Both the position numbers and the translations under genes were made by a program. A DNA stretch of 64,000 nucleotides. It comes from Planococcus halocryophilus (GTDB lineage Bacteria > Bacillota > Bacilli > Bacillales_A > Planococcaceae). Below the pieces are notes generated by a model. It was not told the DNA's origin. It worked only from the letters and a program-made list of their open reading frames with translations, and searched no databases. Where the stretch lies: contig NZ_JAKVTG010000001.1 of NCBI RefSeq assembly GCF_022489025.1, positions 530,552 through 594,551 of the forward strand, written 5' to 3'. Below are positions 1 to 8,300 of the stretch, one piece after another; the stretch's first letter is position 1; the number at the start of each line of letters is the position of its first letter.

Positions 1-1
1 G

Positions 2-322
2 TGTGATTACTTGTCGAGGAAGTTCCTCTTAACTGCGGATGAATTTGAGACAATAGCAGCAATCGAAAAAGAATTAGTAAACGTATTTACTGAAGCATAT
101 GGGGATCGGTCCCTTGATGAATTTGGAAGCAACTCCTACACAGCCAGTTTGTCCAGCATCATGTTTGATTACTGGCGAAGTTTTCTTTCCATAAAGTATC
201 TTGTGGAAGATCTTTATGAAAATAACATCCAGGTAGTTTTTGAAGAATATTATAAGTGGGATAGAGAGGGACGTATGCTCTCTCTAACGGAACATTTTAG
301 ATTAGACAAGGTATCGATATAG
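2..322 (+). CDS. Hypothetical protein, 5' end outside window
   Basis: The frame is open from the first bases of the window, so the gene probably starts upstream; the first in-window start candidate is TTG at 11. At least 103 residues follow. The sequence is mixed and soluble-looking, rich in aromatic and acidic residues, with no signal peptide or membrane segment. I do not recognise a family. It ends 28 bases before the first of three identical inverted repeats and is the first of three small genes arranged gene-repeat-gene-repeat-gene-repeat. Wobble use and composition look coding, but function is unknown. Confidence 0.55.
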   Translation, partial: CDYLSRKFLLTADEFETIAAIEKELVNVFTEAYGDRSLDEFGSNSYTASLSSIMFDYWRSFLSIKYLVEDLYENNIQVVFEEYYKWDREGRMLSLTEHFRLDKVSI

Positions 323-350
323 AACAAGGTAGTAAGCAGAACTGGGGAAA

Positions 351-384
351 TGAATGTAACTTAAGTGCAGATAAGTTACATTCA
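351..384. repeat. 13-bp inverted repeat, copy 1
   Basis: TGAATGTAACTTA at 351-363 pairs perfectly with TAAGTTACATTCA at 372-384 across an 8-base loop. There is no T-tract and little GC, so it is not a typical terminator. The same arms recur at 608-639 and 877-910. Confidence 0.85.
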
Positions 385-406
385 AAATACTTATAGGAGG
401 TAGAAA

Positions 407-580
407 ATGGGGAAGCTACTAACATGTATGTTTATAGGCTTGATATTCTTAACTACAGGAATTTATGTATCTACTTTATTAACTACAACATGGATTATAG
501 TTGGCATAATTCTTGCAGTACTGGGTGGAATATTAATGGGCAGTAGTTCTTTGTTTTTACCTAAGCCCGTTAAAAAATAA
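407..580 (+). CDS. Small two-helix membrane protein (57 aa)
   Basis: ATG at 407 is preceded by a strong AGGAGG at 395-400. The 57-residue product starts MGKLLTCMFIGL and is nearly all hydrophobic. Two membrane segments are visible, roughly residues 4-23 and 28-50, joined by a short Thr-rich turn, with a basic KPVKK tail. It lies between inverted repeat copies 1 and 2. No family was recognised. The ribosome binding site, clean start and stop, and coherent hydrophobic pattern support a real gene. Confidence 0.6.
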   Translation: MGKLLTCMFIGLIFLTTGIYVSTLLTTTWIIVGIILAVLGGILMGSSSLFLPKPVKK

Positions 581-607
581 GTTTGATAGAGATCTTTTAC
601 TGAATCC

Positions 608-639
608 GAATGTAACTTAATGTGAATTAAGTTACATTC
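608..639. repeat. 13-bp inverted repeat, copy 2
   Basis: GAATGTAACTTAA at 608-620 pairs with TTAAGTTACATTC at 627-639 across a 6-base loop. It starts 28 bases after the stop codon of the preceding small gene, the same relative position as copies 1 and 3. The loop differs from the other copies while the arms are conserved. Confidence 0.85.
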
Positions 640-684
640 AAAATAGGAGTTCAAGCAAAGTTATCAGAAAAGGGGATATCGGTT

Positions 685-852
685 ATGAAGTTGGCATGGG
701 CAATATATTTAGTCGGATTAGTGCTCGTAATAATATATTTCAATACGGGCTCCACGGTAGCTTTTGTAATAAGGTTTGGACTGCAGCTTATAGGGTTTAT
801 CATTCAAACGATTAATAAAAAGAAAGCTAATAAAAAAATCAATATGAGTTAA
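685..852 (+). CDS. Small membrane protein (55 aa)
   Basis: ATG at 685 follows a purine-rich AAAAGGGG at 669-676. The 55-residue product starts MKLAWAIYLVGLVLV. One hydrophobic segment spans about residues 4-19 and a second about residues 25-43; the tail is lysine- and asparagine-rich. It sits between inverted repeat copies 2 and 3. It does not resemble the 57-residue neighbour beyond being a small basic-tailed membrane protein. Family and function are unknown. Confidence 0.55.
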   Translation: MKLAWAIYLVGLVLVIIYFNTGSTVAFVIRFGLQLIGFIIQTINKKKANKKINMS

Positions 853-876
853 TAAATGATTGGCGAGTAGAGGTCC

Positions 877-910
877 TGAATGTAACTTATTAGCAAGTAA
901 GTTACATTCA
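877..910. repeat. 13-bp inverted repeat, copy 3
   Basis: TGAATGTAACTTA at 877-889 pairs perfectly with TAAGTTACATTCA at 898-910 across an 8-base loop. It lies 24 bases after the third small gene and ends 4 bases before a minus-strand coding relic. Confidence 0.85.
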
Positions 911-914
911 ATCA

Positions 915-1309
915 TTAGTACTCTTCGCTTAAAAATTCTTCGCTGTATTTCTGTAACTCCTCTTTAATTTCTTTGAGGAAGTCCTCAATAAGTTCTCTCA
1001 TAATTTTGCTCCCAAGTACGTTTTCGAAACAGGTAAACCTAACAAACTTCGCTGGCATTCCCAAATTGCAATAACATGCAACTTAAGGAGTTCACCAGTT
1101 GGGTTAATCTCATCTGTTATGCCTATAGAAATAGTAGAGCAATAGCCGGGTTTAGAGTGGTCAGAACCATTAATATCAAAGCCAGCCTCAAACACAAGGC
1201 TTCTATTATAGAAGATGGATTTGTTTTCTTTTAATAGAACCATACTGTGTACTTCTAAGGCCGATTCTATCGGCTGTATCTTTGCCTTTAACTCCTGGTT
1301 AAAATCCTT
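915..1309 (-). pseudogene. Frameshifted hypothetical gene
   Basis: On the minus strand one frame reads from 1309 to 998 and another from 1001 to 915. The first carries protein-like sequence (NQELKAKIQPIESALEV then MVLLKEN) and ends at TGA 1000-998. The second reads 28 residues, starting MRELIEDFLKEIKEELQ, and makes a natural continuation; the two overlap as ATGA. The upstream end is closed by two TAG codons (1315-1310) with no usable start after them. I read this as one gene broken by a frameshift near 1000 and missing its proper start. Alternatively the 998-1243 stretch is a short gene translationally coupled to a 28-residue peptide. Family unknown. Confidence 0.45.
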
Positions 1310-1408
1310 CTACTAGTATTTCATAATAAAATCACTGTCTTTGGAAATTAGGATAATTTCTTGTTTCTCTCGTGCAGCTTGTGACACCTGAGCGCTGTAT
1401 GCCCGGAT
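1310..1408 (-). pseudogene. Fragment resembling a PIN-like (DUF5615) toxin end
   Basis: Directly upstream of, and in the same frame as, the relic at 915-1309, the minus strand reads SAQVSQAAREKQ and then IILISKDSDFIMKY before two TAG codons. The segment AREKQEIILISKDSDF resembles the core of DUF5615/Mut7-C PIN-like proteins, where an Asp pair follows a beta strand. No start or N-terminal half is visible. This is recognition from a short stretch only. Confidence 0.25.
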
Positions 1409-1462
1409 TTTAGATATTTTATGATATTATAAGTTGGCTGCCTGAAACGATTCAAGCGCTCA
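1389..1462. repeat. 8-bp inverted repeat pair
   Basis: TGAGCGCT at 1389-1396 and AGCGCTCA at 1455-1462 are perfect inverted copies 58 bases apart, in the roughly 440-bp non-coding stretch before the ABC transporter. No enclosed gene is visible. The rest of 1410-1720 shows nothing I can support. Confidence 0.4.
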
Positions 1463-1747
1463 GCGATGATTGAAATGTGCATATTTAGGTGGTGGTAGGA
1501 TTCTATCATCACCAGTTCTTTCGTGTTAAGATGGGTTTAGGTCATTCGCGATCACTCTGATGTTTTTCTTTGGTCGGAAAACACATTGTGAGGTACCCGA
1601 ATGACTTTTTCAGTTGTCTAGCTTAATTTCACAATCGGCGCATTTTAAAAATGTATACATAAAGCTTTACGAATATGAGGGAGCGGCATACTGGCAATTA
1701 GGTATTTAAATACAACTAATTAAAAAGATAGTTAGGAGATAAAGTGA

Positions 1748-2662
1748 ATGACATATGCATTAGAAATAAACGACTTGAAAAAGGTCTATTCTGGCGGCGT
1801 TGAGGCTTTGCGTGGCATCGATTTGAAAGTAGAAGAAGGAGACTTTTACGCTCTCTTAGGTCCTAACGGTGCTGGGAAATCTACGACCATTGGAATTGTG
1901 ACATCTCTTATCAATAAGACATCAGGAAATGTCAAAGTCTTCGGCTATGATATGGACACGCAGTTAATGCAGGCGAAGCTACAGATTGGTCTGGTCCCCC
2001 AAGAGTTCAACTTCAGTCCTTTTGAAACGGTCCAACAGATTGTCGTGAACCAGGCAGGTTATTACGGTGTGTCAAGGAAGGAAGCATTAGAGCGCAGCGA
2101 AAAGTACTTGAAGCAGTCTGATTTATGGGAGAAAAAAAATGTTCAGGCACGGATGCTTTCCGGAGGGATGAAACGTCGACTGATGATTTCACGCGCCTTA
2201 ATGCATGAACCACGTCTACTTATTCTTGATGAGCCGACGGCGGGTGTGGACATTGAATTGAGACGAGAGATGTGGACGTTTCTGAAAGAGTTGAATGATA
2301 ATGGTACGACGATAATTTTGACAACACATTATTTGGAAGAAGCGGAGATGTTATGTCGCAATATTGGTATCATTCAAAAGGGGCAACTGATTGAGGATAC
2401 AAGTATGAAATCATTGCTTGCTAAGCTTCAGTTTGAAACAATTATTTTAGATATTGAATCTTCAGGACAAATGCCAGTGATTAAAGGCTATGAGAGTGAA
2501 CTTATGGATGAAGGATCTCTTTCTGTGGAAGTAGGGCGTGATCAAGGTATTAACGAACTGTTTAACCAATTGACCGAACAAGGGATTAAAGTATTGTCGA
2601 TGCGTAATAAGTCCAATCGATTAGAAGAATTATTTTTAAAACTTACAGAAGAAACTGCTTAA
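1748..2662 (+). CDS. yadG: ABC-2 exporter ATP-binding subunit, YadG type
   Basis: 304-residue ATPase of an ABC-2 exporter. Walker A GPNGAGKST is at about residues 38-46, the signature LSGGMKRR near 137-144, Walker B LLILDEP near 156-162, and the switch His in TTHYLEEAE near 194. A C-terminal domain of about 90 residues follows. AGGAGA at 1734-1739 supports the ATG at 1748. It is followed 12 bases later by the permease, so the two form one operon. From memory, the whole protein, including the C-terminal domain, matches E. coli YadG unusually closely for a Gram-positive homologue. The exported substrate is unknown. Confidence 0.93.
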   Translation: MTYALEINDLKKVYSGGVEALRGIDLKVEEGDFYALLGPNGAGKSTTIGIVTSLINKTSGNVKVFGYDMDTQLMQAKLQIGLVPQEFNFSPFETVQQIVVNQAGYYGVSRKEALERSEKYLKQSDLWEKKNVQARMLSGGMKRRLMISRALMHEPRLLILDEPTAGVDIELRREMWTFLKELNDNGTTIILTTHYLEEAEMLCRNIGIIQKGQLIEDTSMKSLLAKLQFETIILDIESSGQMPVIKGYESELMDEGSLSVEVGRDQGINELFNQLTEQGIKVLSMRNKSNRLEELFLKLTEETA

Positions 2663-2674
2663 TGGAGGATTCAC

Positions 2675-3445
2675 ATGTTTAAACTATATTTAACAGCATT
2701 AAAGGGTTTGGCGGTCAAAGAAACGAACCGTTATCTTAGAATTTGGATCCAAACATTGGTTCCTCCTGTAATTACAACTTCCTTATACTTTATCATCTTT
2801 GGAAATTTGATTGGTAAAAGGATTGGTGAAATGGGAGGATTTTCCTACATGGAATTTATTGTCCCAGGATTGATTATGATGTCAGTCATTACGAGTTCCT
2901 ACTCGAATGTTTCGTCATCATTTTTCTCCCAAAAGTTTCAAAAGAATATTGAAGAACTATTGGTCGCGCCCGTCCCGACACATATTATTATTTGGGGCTT
3001 TGTGATTGGTGGACTAGGAAGAAGTACTCTAGTGGGGATACTGGTCACGATTATTTCGTTACTTTTTGTTCCGCTGCAAGTCTATTCTTGGAGTATTGTC
3101 ATATTAACGTTTTTAATGACGTCTATTTTGTTCTCTTTGGCAGGTCTGTTGAACGGTATTTTTGCAAGATCATTTGACGATGTGTCTATCGTTCCTACTT
3201 TTGTTCTTCAGCCATTGACTTACCTAGGTGGCGTATTCTTTGCCATCTCTATGTTGCCACCATTTTGGCAGATTGTATCACAGTTTAACCCGATTGTTTA
3301 CATGATTTCTGGATTCCGATTCGGGATCCTCGGTGTAATCGATGTACCAATTCTATTCTCTGTTCTCATTTCGATTATTTTTGTGATTTCACTTTATAGT
3401 TTAAATTGGTATTTGATTGAAAAAGGCCGTGGACTGAGAAGTTAA
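2675..3445 (+). CDS. yadH: ABC-2 exporter permease, YadH type
   Basis: 256-residue ABC-2 permease with about six membrane segments (approximate starts 24, 62, 112, 145, 175, 228). It carries signature stretches RIWIQTLVPPVITTSLYFI and NIEELLVAPVPTHII and ends RGLRS, all of which I recall in E. coli YadH, also 256 residues. GGAGG at 2663-2667 precedes ATG 2675. It pairs with the ATPase immediately upstream to form a complete exporter. The strong likeness to the gammaproteobacterial pair suggests either lateral acquisition or an unusually conserved orthologue. Confidence 0.92.
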   Translation: MFKLYLTALKGLAVKETNRYLRIWIQTLVPPVITTSLYFIIFGNLIGKRIGEMGGFSYMEFIVPGLIMMSVITSSYSNVSSSFFSQKFQKNIEELLVAPVPTHIIIWGFVIGGLGRSTLVGILVTIISLLFVPLQVYSWSIVILTFLMTSILFSLAGLLNGIFARSFDDVSIVPTFVLQPLTYLGGVFFAISMLPPFWQIVSQFNPIVYMISGFRFGILGVIDVPILFSVLISIIFVISLYSLNWYLIEKGRGLRS

Positions 3446-4472
3446 TATCTATTTTTATTAATTTAATGAATACTTTACTCTAGTATTTTATCTAAAGGTC
3501 GATAGAGTACTAGAGCCGAGCTAGCTAATATAACAAAAACTCTTTTATTATCCTTACATTTTCATAGGATCGGTTAAACTATGTATGTAGAGCAGAATCA
3601 GTTTTACAAGAAGAAAACCAACTTTATAAAGATAGTCTAGTTTGCATATGACTATTTATCAGAAGAAACTCAGCGATGAGTTTCTTCTTTTCTTTTGTTC
3701 ACTAAAGTGTACTTTTACAAAAGGTTCTCTAATTGAATATCTGAATTTTGTAGAGTGAATCTTGGCTTAGTAAATTCTTCTAACCATAGTTTGATTGCTT
3801 GAAAAAATGTGAATTGGCATATGGTTTGATCTATCTATGATTCAAATATGCCTAAAAGTATACTTGAACTTTTTGTTAATATAGAGCGTTATTAATTACT
3901 TATTAGATTGAGTTAGGTAACTTTTGTAGCTTTTACTCTAGATTAATCATAAATAGTCAAAATTTTTTAAAAATAAATTCGGTTTAATTTAGGTCTTGTT
4001 CATTATTTCACATGCCATCTGAAGTAGTTTACTGTTTAAAAAAATAGAAAAGTTATGGCAAAATTAAAAATTAAAATTGATTTAGTGCATACTCATTTCT
4101 TAAGCTAAGGTTCCATTGAAAGTTGTATTGTTACCTCTGTATGATAGCGTTTTCTTTATTAGTCTTTAAGCTTATTTTGATACTGAAGATAAAAAAAACA
4201 GCAAAAATATATAGGTATAAAATGTAGAACCGTCAAATTTACGTCTGTAAGCCGTATCTTTACAAGTAGTATTTTTTCTTATTAATACTTTTGAAAGTCC
4301 GGAAAAATAATTATATAGATATAAAGAAAAAACCCTTAGATGAATAAAATAAGCATCCATGTCGGCAATTCGTGGTTCAATAAAACCTTGCCTGAAAGAG
4401 TTTTCATATGGTTTAATGGGTAACATTAATCTTTTGCAGATTAAATATATAGAGACGGAGTGTGAAGAGAAT
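3446..4472. other. Gene-poor AT-rich stretch before gapN
   Basis: About 1 kb without a convincing gene. Apart from the hairpin at 3661-3696 I see only very AT-rich sequence with stops in every frame. The frame of the following gene is open back to 4359, but that extension lacks a ribosome binding site and looks non-coding. Confidence 0.5.
3661..3696 (+). terminator. Hairpin terminator
   Basis: AGAAGAAACTCA pairs with TGAGTTTCTTCT across GCGA, followed by TTTTCTTTT. It lies 215 bases past the ABC permease with no intact gene in between. Confidence 0.6.
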
Positions 4473-5918
4473 ATGATAGTACGCCAAGCTGAAAGTTTGT
4501 TTTATACTTTATTGAATAATGAATGGATGGGAAGCAGTAGTGGAGAAACTGTACAAATCTATTCTCCGGATGATCATGAAGTAGTAGGTGAAGTTCCTGC
4601 CTTGAGTCAGGAAGAAGTCGCTGTGGCAATTCAAAAAACAGCAGATGCTCAGGAAATGTGGGCAGCAAAAGAAGTTTATGAGCGCTCTGCACTTCTTCAT
4701 CGCTGGGCAGAAGAGTTAGAAAAAATGACCGATGAAATCGGTGAAATGATTCACAAAGAAGTAGGGAAGACATTTTCGGCAGGGAAAAGTGAAGTTGAAC
4801 GTACTGCGCAACTGATTCGCTATACGGCAGAAGAAGGTCTTCGTACACACGGAAGCTTTATCCAAGGAGATGCTTTTCCTGGGGCTACGAAGAAGACAAA
4901 AGCCATCGTACAAAAAGTTCCTCATGGCGTGGTGCTGGCCATATCGCCATTCAACTATCCAGTAAATCTAGCCGCTTCTAAAATCGCGCCCGCGCTTATT
5001 ACAGGCAATACCGTGATCTTTAAGCCTGCTACTCAGGGGGCAATTAGTGGACTGTTGATGATAAAAGCCCTAGTAAAAGCTGGCCTGCCAGAAGGCGTCG
5101 TAAACGTAGTAACGGGACGAGGTTCTGTTATCGGTGATTTCATCGTTTCTCATCCCCTTATCAATATGATTACGTTTACTGGGGGAACAGCAACGGGGCA
5201 GCATATCGCCAAAAAAGCATCTATGATTCCCGTCGTGCTTGAGCTGGGTGGTAAAGACTCTGCAATTGTATTAGAAGACGCGGATTTAGATAAAGCCGCA
5301 AAAGAAATCGTTAGCGGAGCACTTAGCTATTCAGGACAACGCTGTACAGCTATAAAGCGTGTGATGGTGGTCAATAGCGTCGCAGATGAGCTTATTGGGA
5401 AGGTAAAAGAACTTGTGTCCAAACTGACAGTAGGGAAATCCCATGAAGATGCGAGTGTGACGCCTTTAATCGATCAAAAATCAGCGGATTTTGTGACTAG
5501 TCTGATTGAAGATGCCCAAACTAAAGGAGCTACTGTCATACTGGAAGGCATTAAGGAAAAGAACCTTCTGGGTCCAACTCTTCTTGACCATGTTACAGAA
5601 GAGATGGCTGTCGCTTGGGAAGAGCAGTTTGGACCGGTGTTACCATTTATACGAGTTGAGAATGAACTTGAAGCAATTGCGCTCGAAAAGCGGAACCAGT
5701 ATGGTTTGCAAGCTAGTGTCTTCACTCGTAATCTGGAGAACGCCTTCGCAATTTCAGATAAGCTGAATGTAGGGACTGTCCAGGTGAACGGCAAAACATC
5801 ACGAGGACCAGATCATTTTCCGTTCTTAGGAGTGAAAAACTCCGGACAAGGTGTGCAGGGAATTGGTAGAAGCATTGATTCTATGTTGCGCGATAAGATG
5901 CTCGTTCTAAATCTTTAA
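4473..5918 (+). CDS. gapN: NADP-dependent glyceraldehyde-3-phosphate dehydrogenase (non-phosphorylating)
   Basis: 481-residue aldehyde dehydrogenase superfamily enzyme that oxidises glyceraldehyde-3-phosphate directly to 3-phosphoglycerate, producing NADPH and bypassing one ATP-forming step of glycolysis. The catalytic Cys lies in SGQRCTA (residue 291), the general base Glu in LELGGK (residue 257), and the cofactor-binding segment FNYPVNLAASKIAPAL near 165. The frame is open to 4359, but ATG 4473 gives the usual family length and follows GGAG/GAAGAGA; the upstream codons are AT-rich and non-coding in style. It stands alone, with a terminator at 5988. Assignment to GapN rather than another aldehyde dehydrogenase rests on overall likeness. 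Confidence 0.88.
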   Translation: MIVRQAESLFYTLLNNEWMGSSSGETVQIYSPDDHEVVGEVPALSQEEVAVAIQKTADAQEMWAAKEVYERSALLHRWAEELEKMTDEIGEMIHKEVGKTFSAGKSEVERTAQLIRYTAEEGLRTHGSFIQGDAFPGATKKTKAIVQKVPHGVVLAISPFNYPVNLAASKIAPALITGNTVIFKPATQGAISGLLMIKALVKAGLPEGVVNVVTGRGSVIGDFIVSHPLINMITFTGGTATGQHIAKKASMIPVVLELGGKDSAIVLEDADLDKAAKEIVSGALSYSGQRCTAIKRVMVVNSVADELIGKVKELVSKLTVGKSHEDASVTPLIDQKSADFVTSLIEDAQTKGATVILEGIKEKNLLGPTLLDHVTEEMAVAWEEQFGPVLPFIRVENELEAIALEKRNQYGLQASVFTRNLENAFAISDKLNVGTVQVNGKTSRGPDHFPFLGVKNSGQGVQGIGRSIDSMLRDKMLVLNL

Positions 5919-5987
5919 ATGGCTAATGAATTTATACTGATTAACAATAATTATCGGTATTATTTTCAGAATTTTCATTATAATAAG

Positions 5988-6017
5988 GAGCGGACCCCAC
6001 AAGGTCAGCTCGTTTTC
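5988..6017 (+). terminator. Terminator after gapN
   Basis: GAGCGGACC pairs with GGTCAGCTC (one bulge) across CCACAA, followed by GTTTTCTT. It sits 70 bases past the gapN stop. Confidence 0.6.
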
Positions 6018-6180
6018 TTGTGCTTAGAGCACTTACACTTTTGAACAAGGTATTCCTTCCATCTACAAACACATGCTTTATGTGATCGCTAGTAGAAATT
6101 CTTTGTCATTTTGCAGGTTTTTTTCAAAATTACTCGAATACAGTAGGGGTTCCTACTATATTTAGAATGGAGGAGTAGCA

Positions 6181-6588
6181 GTGACCTTAAAAGCAAAAGA
6201 GATCTATGTCAATTTGTCTGTGAAAGATTTGAACAAGTCCGTGGAATTTTTCAAGCAACTAGGATTTGATTTTCATCCCGAGATGACAGATGAAAATGCG
6301 ACCTGCATGATTGTTGGCGATAATATTTTTGTAATGTTATTAACAGAACCATTTTTTAAAACCTTTACCAACAAAGCTCTAGGAGATTCGACGAAAACAA
6401 CAGAAGTCATTGTGGCTATTTCCGTAGATAGCCGAAAAGATGTTAACGACATGGTAAACAAAGCATTAGAAGCAGGCGGATCAACATCGAATGACCCTAT
6501 GGACAATGAGTATATGTATGCTTGGAGTTTTCAAGACATTGATGGTCATCTGTGGGAAGTCATGGCAATGCCAGAAAAAAAGGATTAA
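6181..6588 (+). CDS. VOC (glyoxalase-fold) family protein
   Basis: 135-residue vicinal oxygen chelate fold protein, one of the small single-domain members. The N-terminal strand VNLSVKDLNKSVEFFKQLGF and the C-terminal WSFQDIDGHLWEVM, with a Glu ligand position, are typical. GTG at 6181 is chosen because GGAGGAG (6169-6175) stands 5 bases upstream. It is monocistronic, with its own terminator at 6612. VOC proteins of this type are annotated as glyoxalase/bleomycin-resistance-like, but the substrate cannot be inferred. Confidence 0.85.
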   Translation: MTLKAKEIYVNLSVKDLNKSVEFFKQLGFDFHPEMTDENATCMIVGDNIFVMLLTEPFFKTFTNKALGDSTKTTEVIVAISVDSRKDVNDMVNKALEAGGSTSNDPMDNEYMYAWSFQDIDGHLWEVMAMPEKKD

Positions 6589-6611
6589 AATACAAACTAA
6601 ACGCAACACCG

Positions 6612-6645
6612 AAAGCATTCAGGGTCATCCTGAATGCTTTTTTTT
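6612..6645 (+). terminator. Terminator after VOC gene
   Basis: Perfect 12-bp stem AAAGCATTCAGG / CCTGAATGCTTT across GTCAT, followed by a run of T. Confidence 0.9.
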
Positions 6646-6696
6646 GTATTTAAACATATCCACGTAGTGAGTGTATTACTTGTCAAAATATTGTTA

Positions 6697-6724
6697 TTTA
6701 CTCGATTTGTTAAGTTGTGATAAT
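6697..6724 (+). promoter_or_regulatory. Possible promoter of the T-box transcript
   Basis: TTTACT (6697-6702), a 16-base gap and GATAAT (6719-6724) preceded by TG form a plausible extended -10 promoter about 60 bases upstream of the T-box leader. Confidence 0.35.
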
Positions 6725-6774
6725 ATTTATGAAATTATAAAAATGAAAAGCGTTGAAGAGAACAGTAGATAACT

Positions 6775-7030
6775 AAAGACTTTTTCTAGAGAGTTCCGAT
6801 TGGTGGAAAGGAGTAGAAGTCCGTTATTGAAACAAGACTCTGAGCATCACAGTGGAACCTGATTTTGGGGGATGTTGGGACGGAAGCTCCCGTTACAGAG
6901 CTGAGGTATTCGTCTTTTTAAAGGCTGTACCAAATAAGGTTCATACGGTGACGTAGGAACAAACAGGGGTGACACCACGATTTTAGTAATCTCGTCCCCA
7001 AGACAATTGTCTTGGGGGTGGGATTTTTTT
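6775..7030 (+). promoter_or_regulatory. T-box leader (tRNA-sensing riboswitch) with terminator
   Basis: T-box architecture: AGAG before Stem I; lower stem GTTCC (6793-6797) with GGAAC (6854-6858); the conserved CCGTTA element at 6890-6895; the T-box-like segment AGGGGTGACACCACG at about 6965-6979; and a strong terminator CCCCAAGACAA/TTGTCTTGGGG followed by seven T (to 7030). By eye the best specifier is ATC (6846-6848, Ile), followed by the expected A; CAC (His) is the alternative. The tRNA-binding bulge reads TGACACC instead of the consensus TGGNACC, which would weaken pairing with the tRNA 3' end. The downstream gene is an MFS transporter carrying a frameshift. Confidence 0.8.
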
Positions 7031-7062
7031 GTTTGGCTAAAATGCAGTGGGGAGAGGTTACG

Positions 7063-8285
7063 ATGAAAAACTGGAAGTATTCTTTATTATTGTTAAGTGG
7101 TATTGGTATTTCAAATATAGGCAGCTGGGTTTATCTGATTGCCTTGAATTTAACTATTCTAAATGAAACGGGTTCTCCTCTTGCAATCGCTTTGCTATAC
7201 ATTTTGGGGCCGATCGCCACTGTTTGTTCGAACTCATGGGTAGGGAGCCTGATTGATCGTATTAATACAAGGAAATTTATGATTGGGTTAGATATTTCAC
7301 GCGCATTCTGTATTGCATTAATCCCTGTTCTTCCTTCATTGTTCTATGTATATGTCATCGTATTTATCATAATATCGGAAGTGCCATGTTTGAACCCACG
7401 TCAATGGTGTATATGACTAAACTCATACCAGAGAAGGACCGTCAACGATTCAATGCGTTAAGAAGCTTTATCAATTCGTGTGGAACATTAATCGGTCCTT
7501 CAATAGCGGGTCTATTATTTTGGATGGGCACACCTTATATGGCCATCTATATAAACTCAGTGGCTTTGATGTTGTCAGCTTTCATCATCCTGTTGTTGCC
7601 GAGTGTAGATTCGCAATCAGTTTCATCTGAAACGGAAAAGCTTTCTTGGAAGATGATAAAAGATGACTTTCAAGTAGTCTACAAGTTCAGTCATACTCAT
7701 ACGTTTATATTAAAAGTTTATCTTCTTTTTGTGGGAATGACGATATTTATGACGGCGCTGGATTCATTGGAAGCAGCTTTTGCGAAAGAAGTTATTGGAA
7801 TATCCGACACTAAATATGGGATTTTGCTAAGTGTTTTTGGAACGGGAATTATTTTGGGTTCACTTATAAACACCATTTTTTCCAAACAATTAGCAGTCAA
7901 CTTACTAATAGGCGCAGGATCTATTTTTACGACAATCGGTTATATCGCTCTTTACAGTTCGCAAGGTTTTACGAGTGCTGCCATTGGAACTTTTCTGATT
8001 GGATTTGCCATTACGTTTGCCAATACCGGTTATTTGACGTTCTATCAGAACAACGTGCCGGTAAACATAATGGGAAGGTTTAGCAGTTTATTCAGTATGG
8101 TAGAAGCAATATTTATCATCATTCTAACTGTAATAATTGGTTTGGCAGCAGAATTGACTTCCATACGACCTGTAGGCTTAATCGGCTCGTTTACTTTCTT
8201 AGTGCTGGGGATTATAGCATTTCAGACAGTAATGACCAAAAAGAGAAAAGTGCATTTTGAAGAAAAATTGACTTTAAACAATTAA
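7063..8285 (+). pseudogene. MFS transporter, frameshifted
   Basis: Major facilitator superfamily transporter of about 407 codons split between two frames. ATG 7063 follows GGGGAGAGG. The first frame gives about 103 residues with three membrane segments and the GSLIDRINTRK loop 2-3 motif; it then runs out of register near 7366-7375. The other frame continues seamlessly from IGSAMFEPTSMVYM to the end at 8285. Adding one base restores a full-length 12-helix protein. It belongs to the MFS subgroup with large Bacillus YfiS-like members. The gene sits under a T-box leader, which suggests transport of an amino acid or related compound. A sequencing error is the alternative to real decay. Confidence 0.8.
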
Positions 8286-8300
8286 CTTTTCGGGGAAGTG

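Noticed and set aside
351..910. Reading the three inverted repeats as genuine integron attC sites
   Set aside because: Arms end in TAAC/GTTA like R boxes, but the sites are only 32-34 bases, lack L boxes and no integrase is visible. I report a cassette-like layout only.
4172..4426. 84-residue minus-strand frame before gapN
   Set aside because: No ribosome binding site, atypical composition, overlaps the gapN leader, and no recognisable motif.
4359..4472. N-terminal extension of GapN to an ATG at 4359
   Set aside because: The added 38 residues are AT-rich and unlike the family, with no ribosome binding site at 4359, whereas ATG 4473 gives the standard length.
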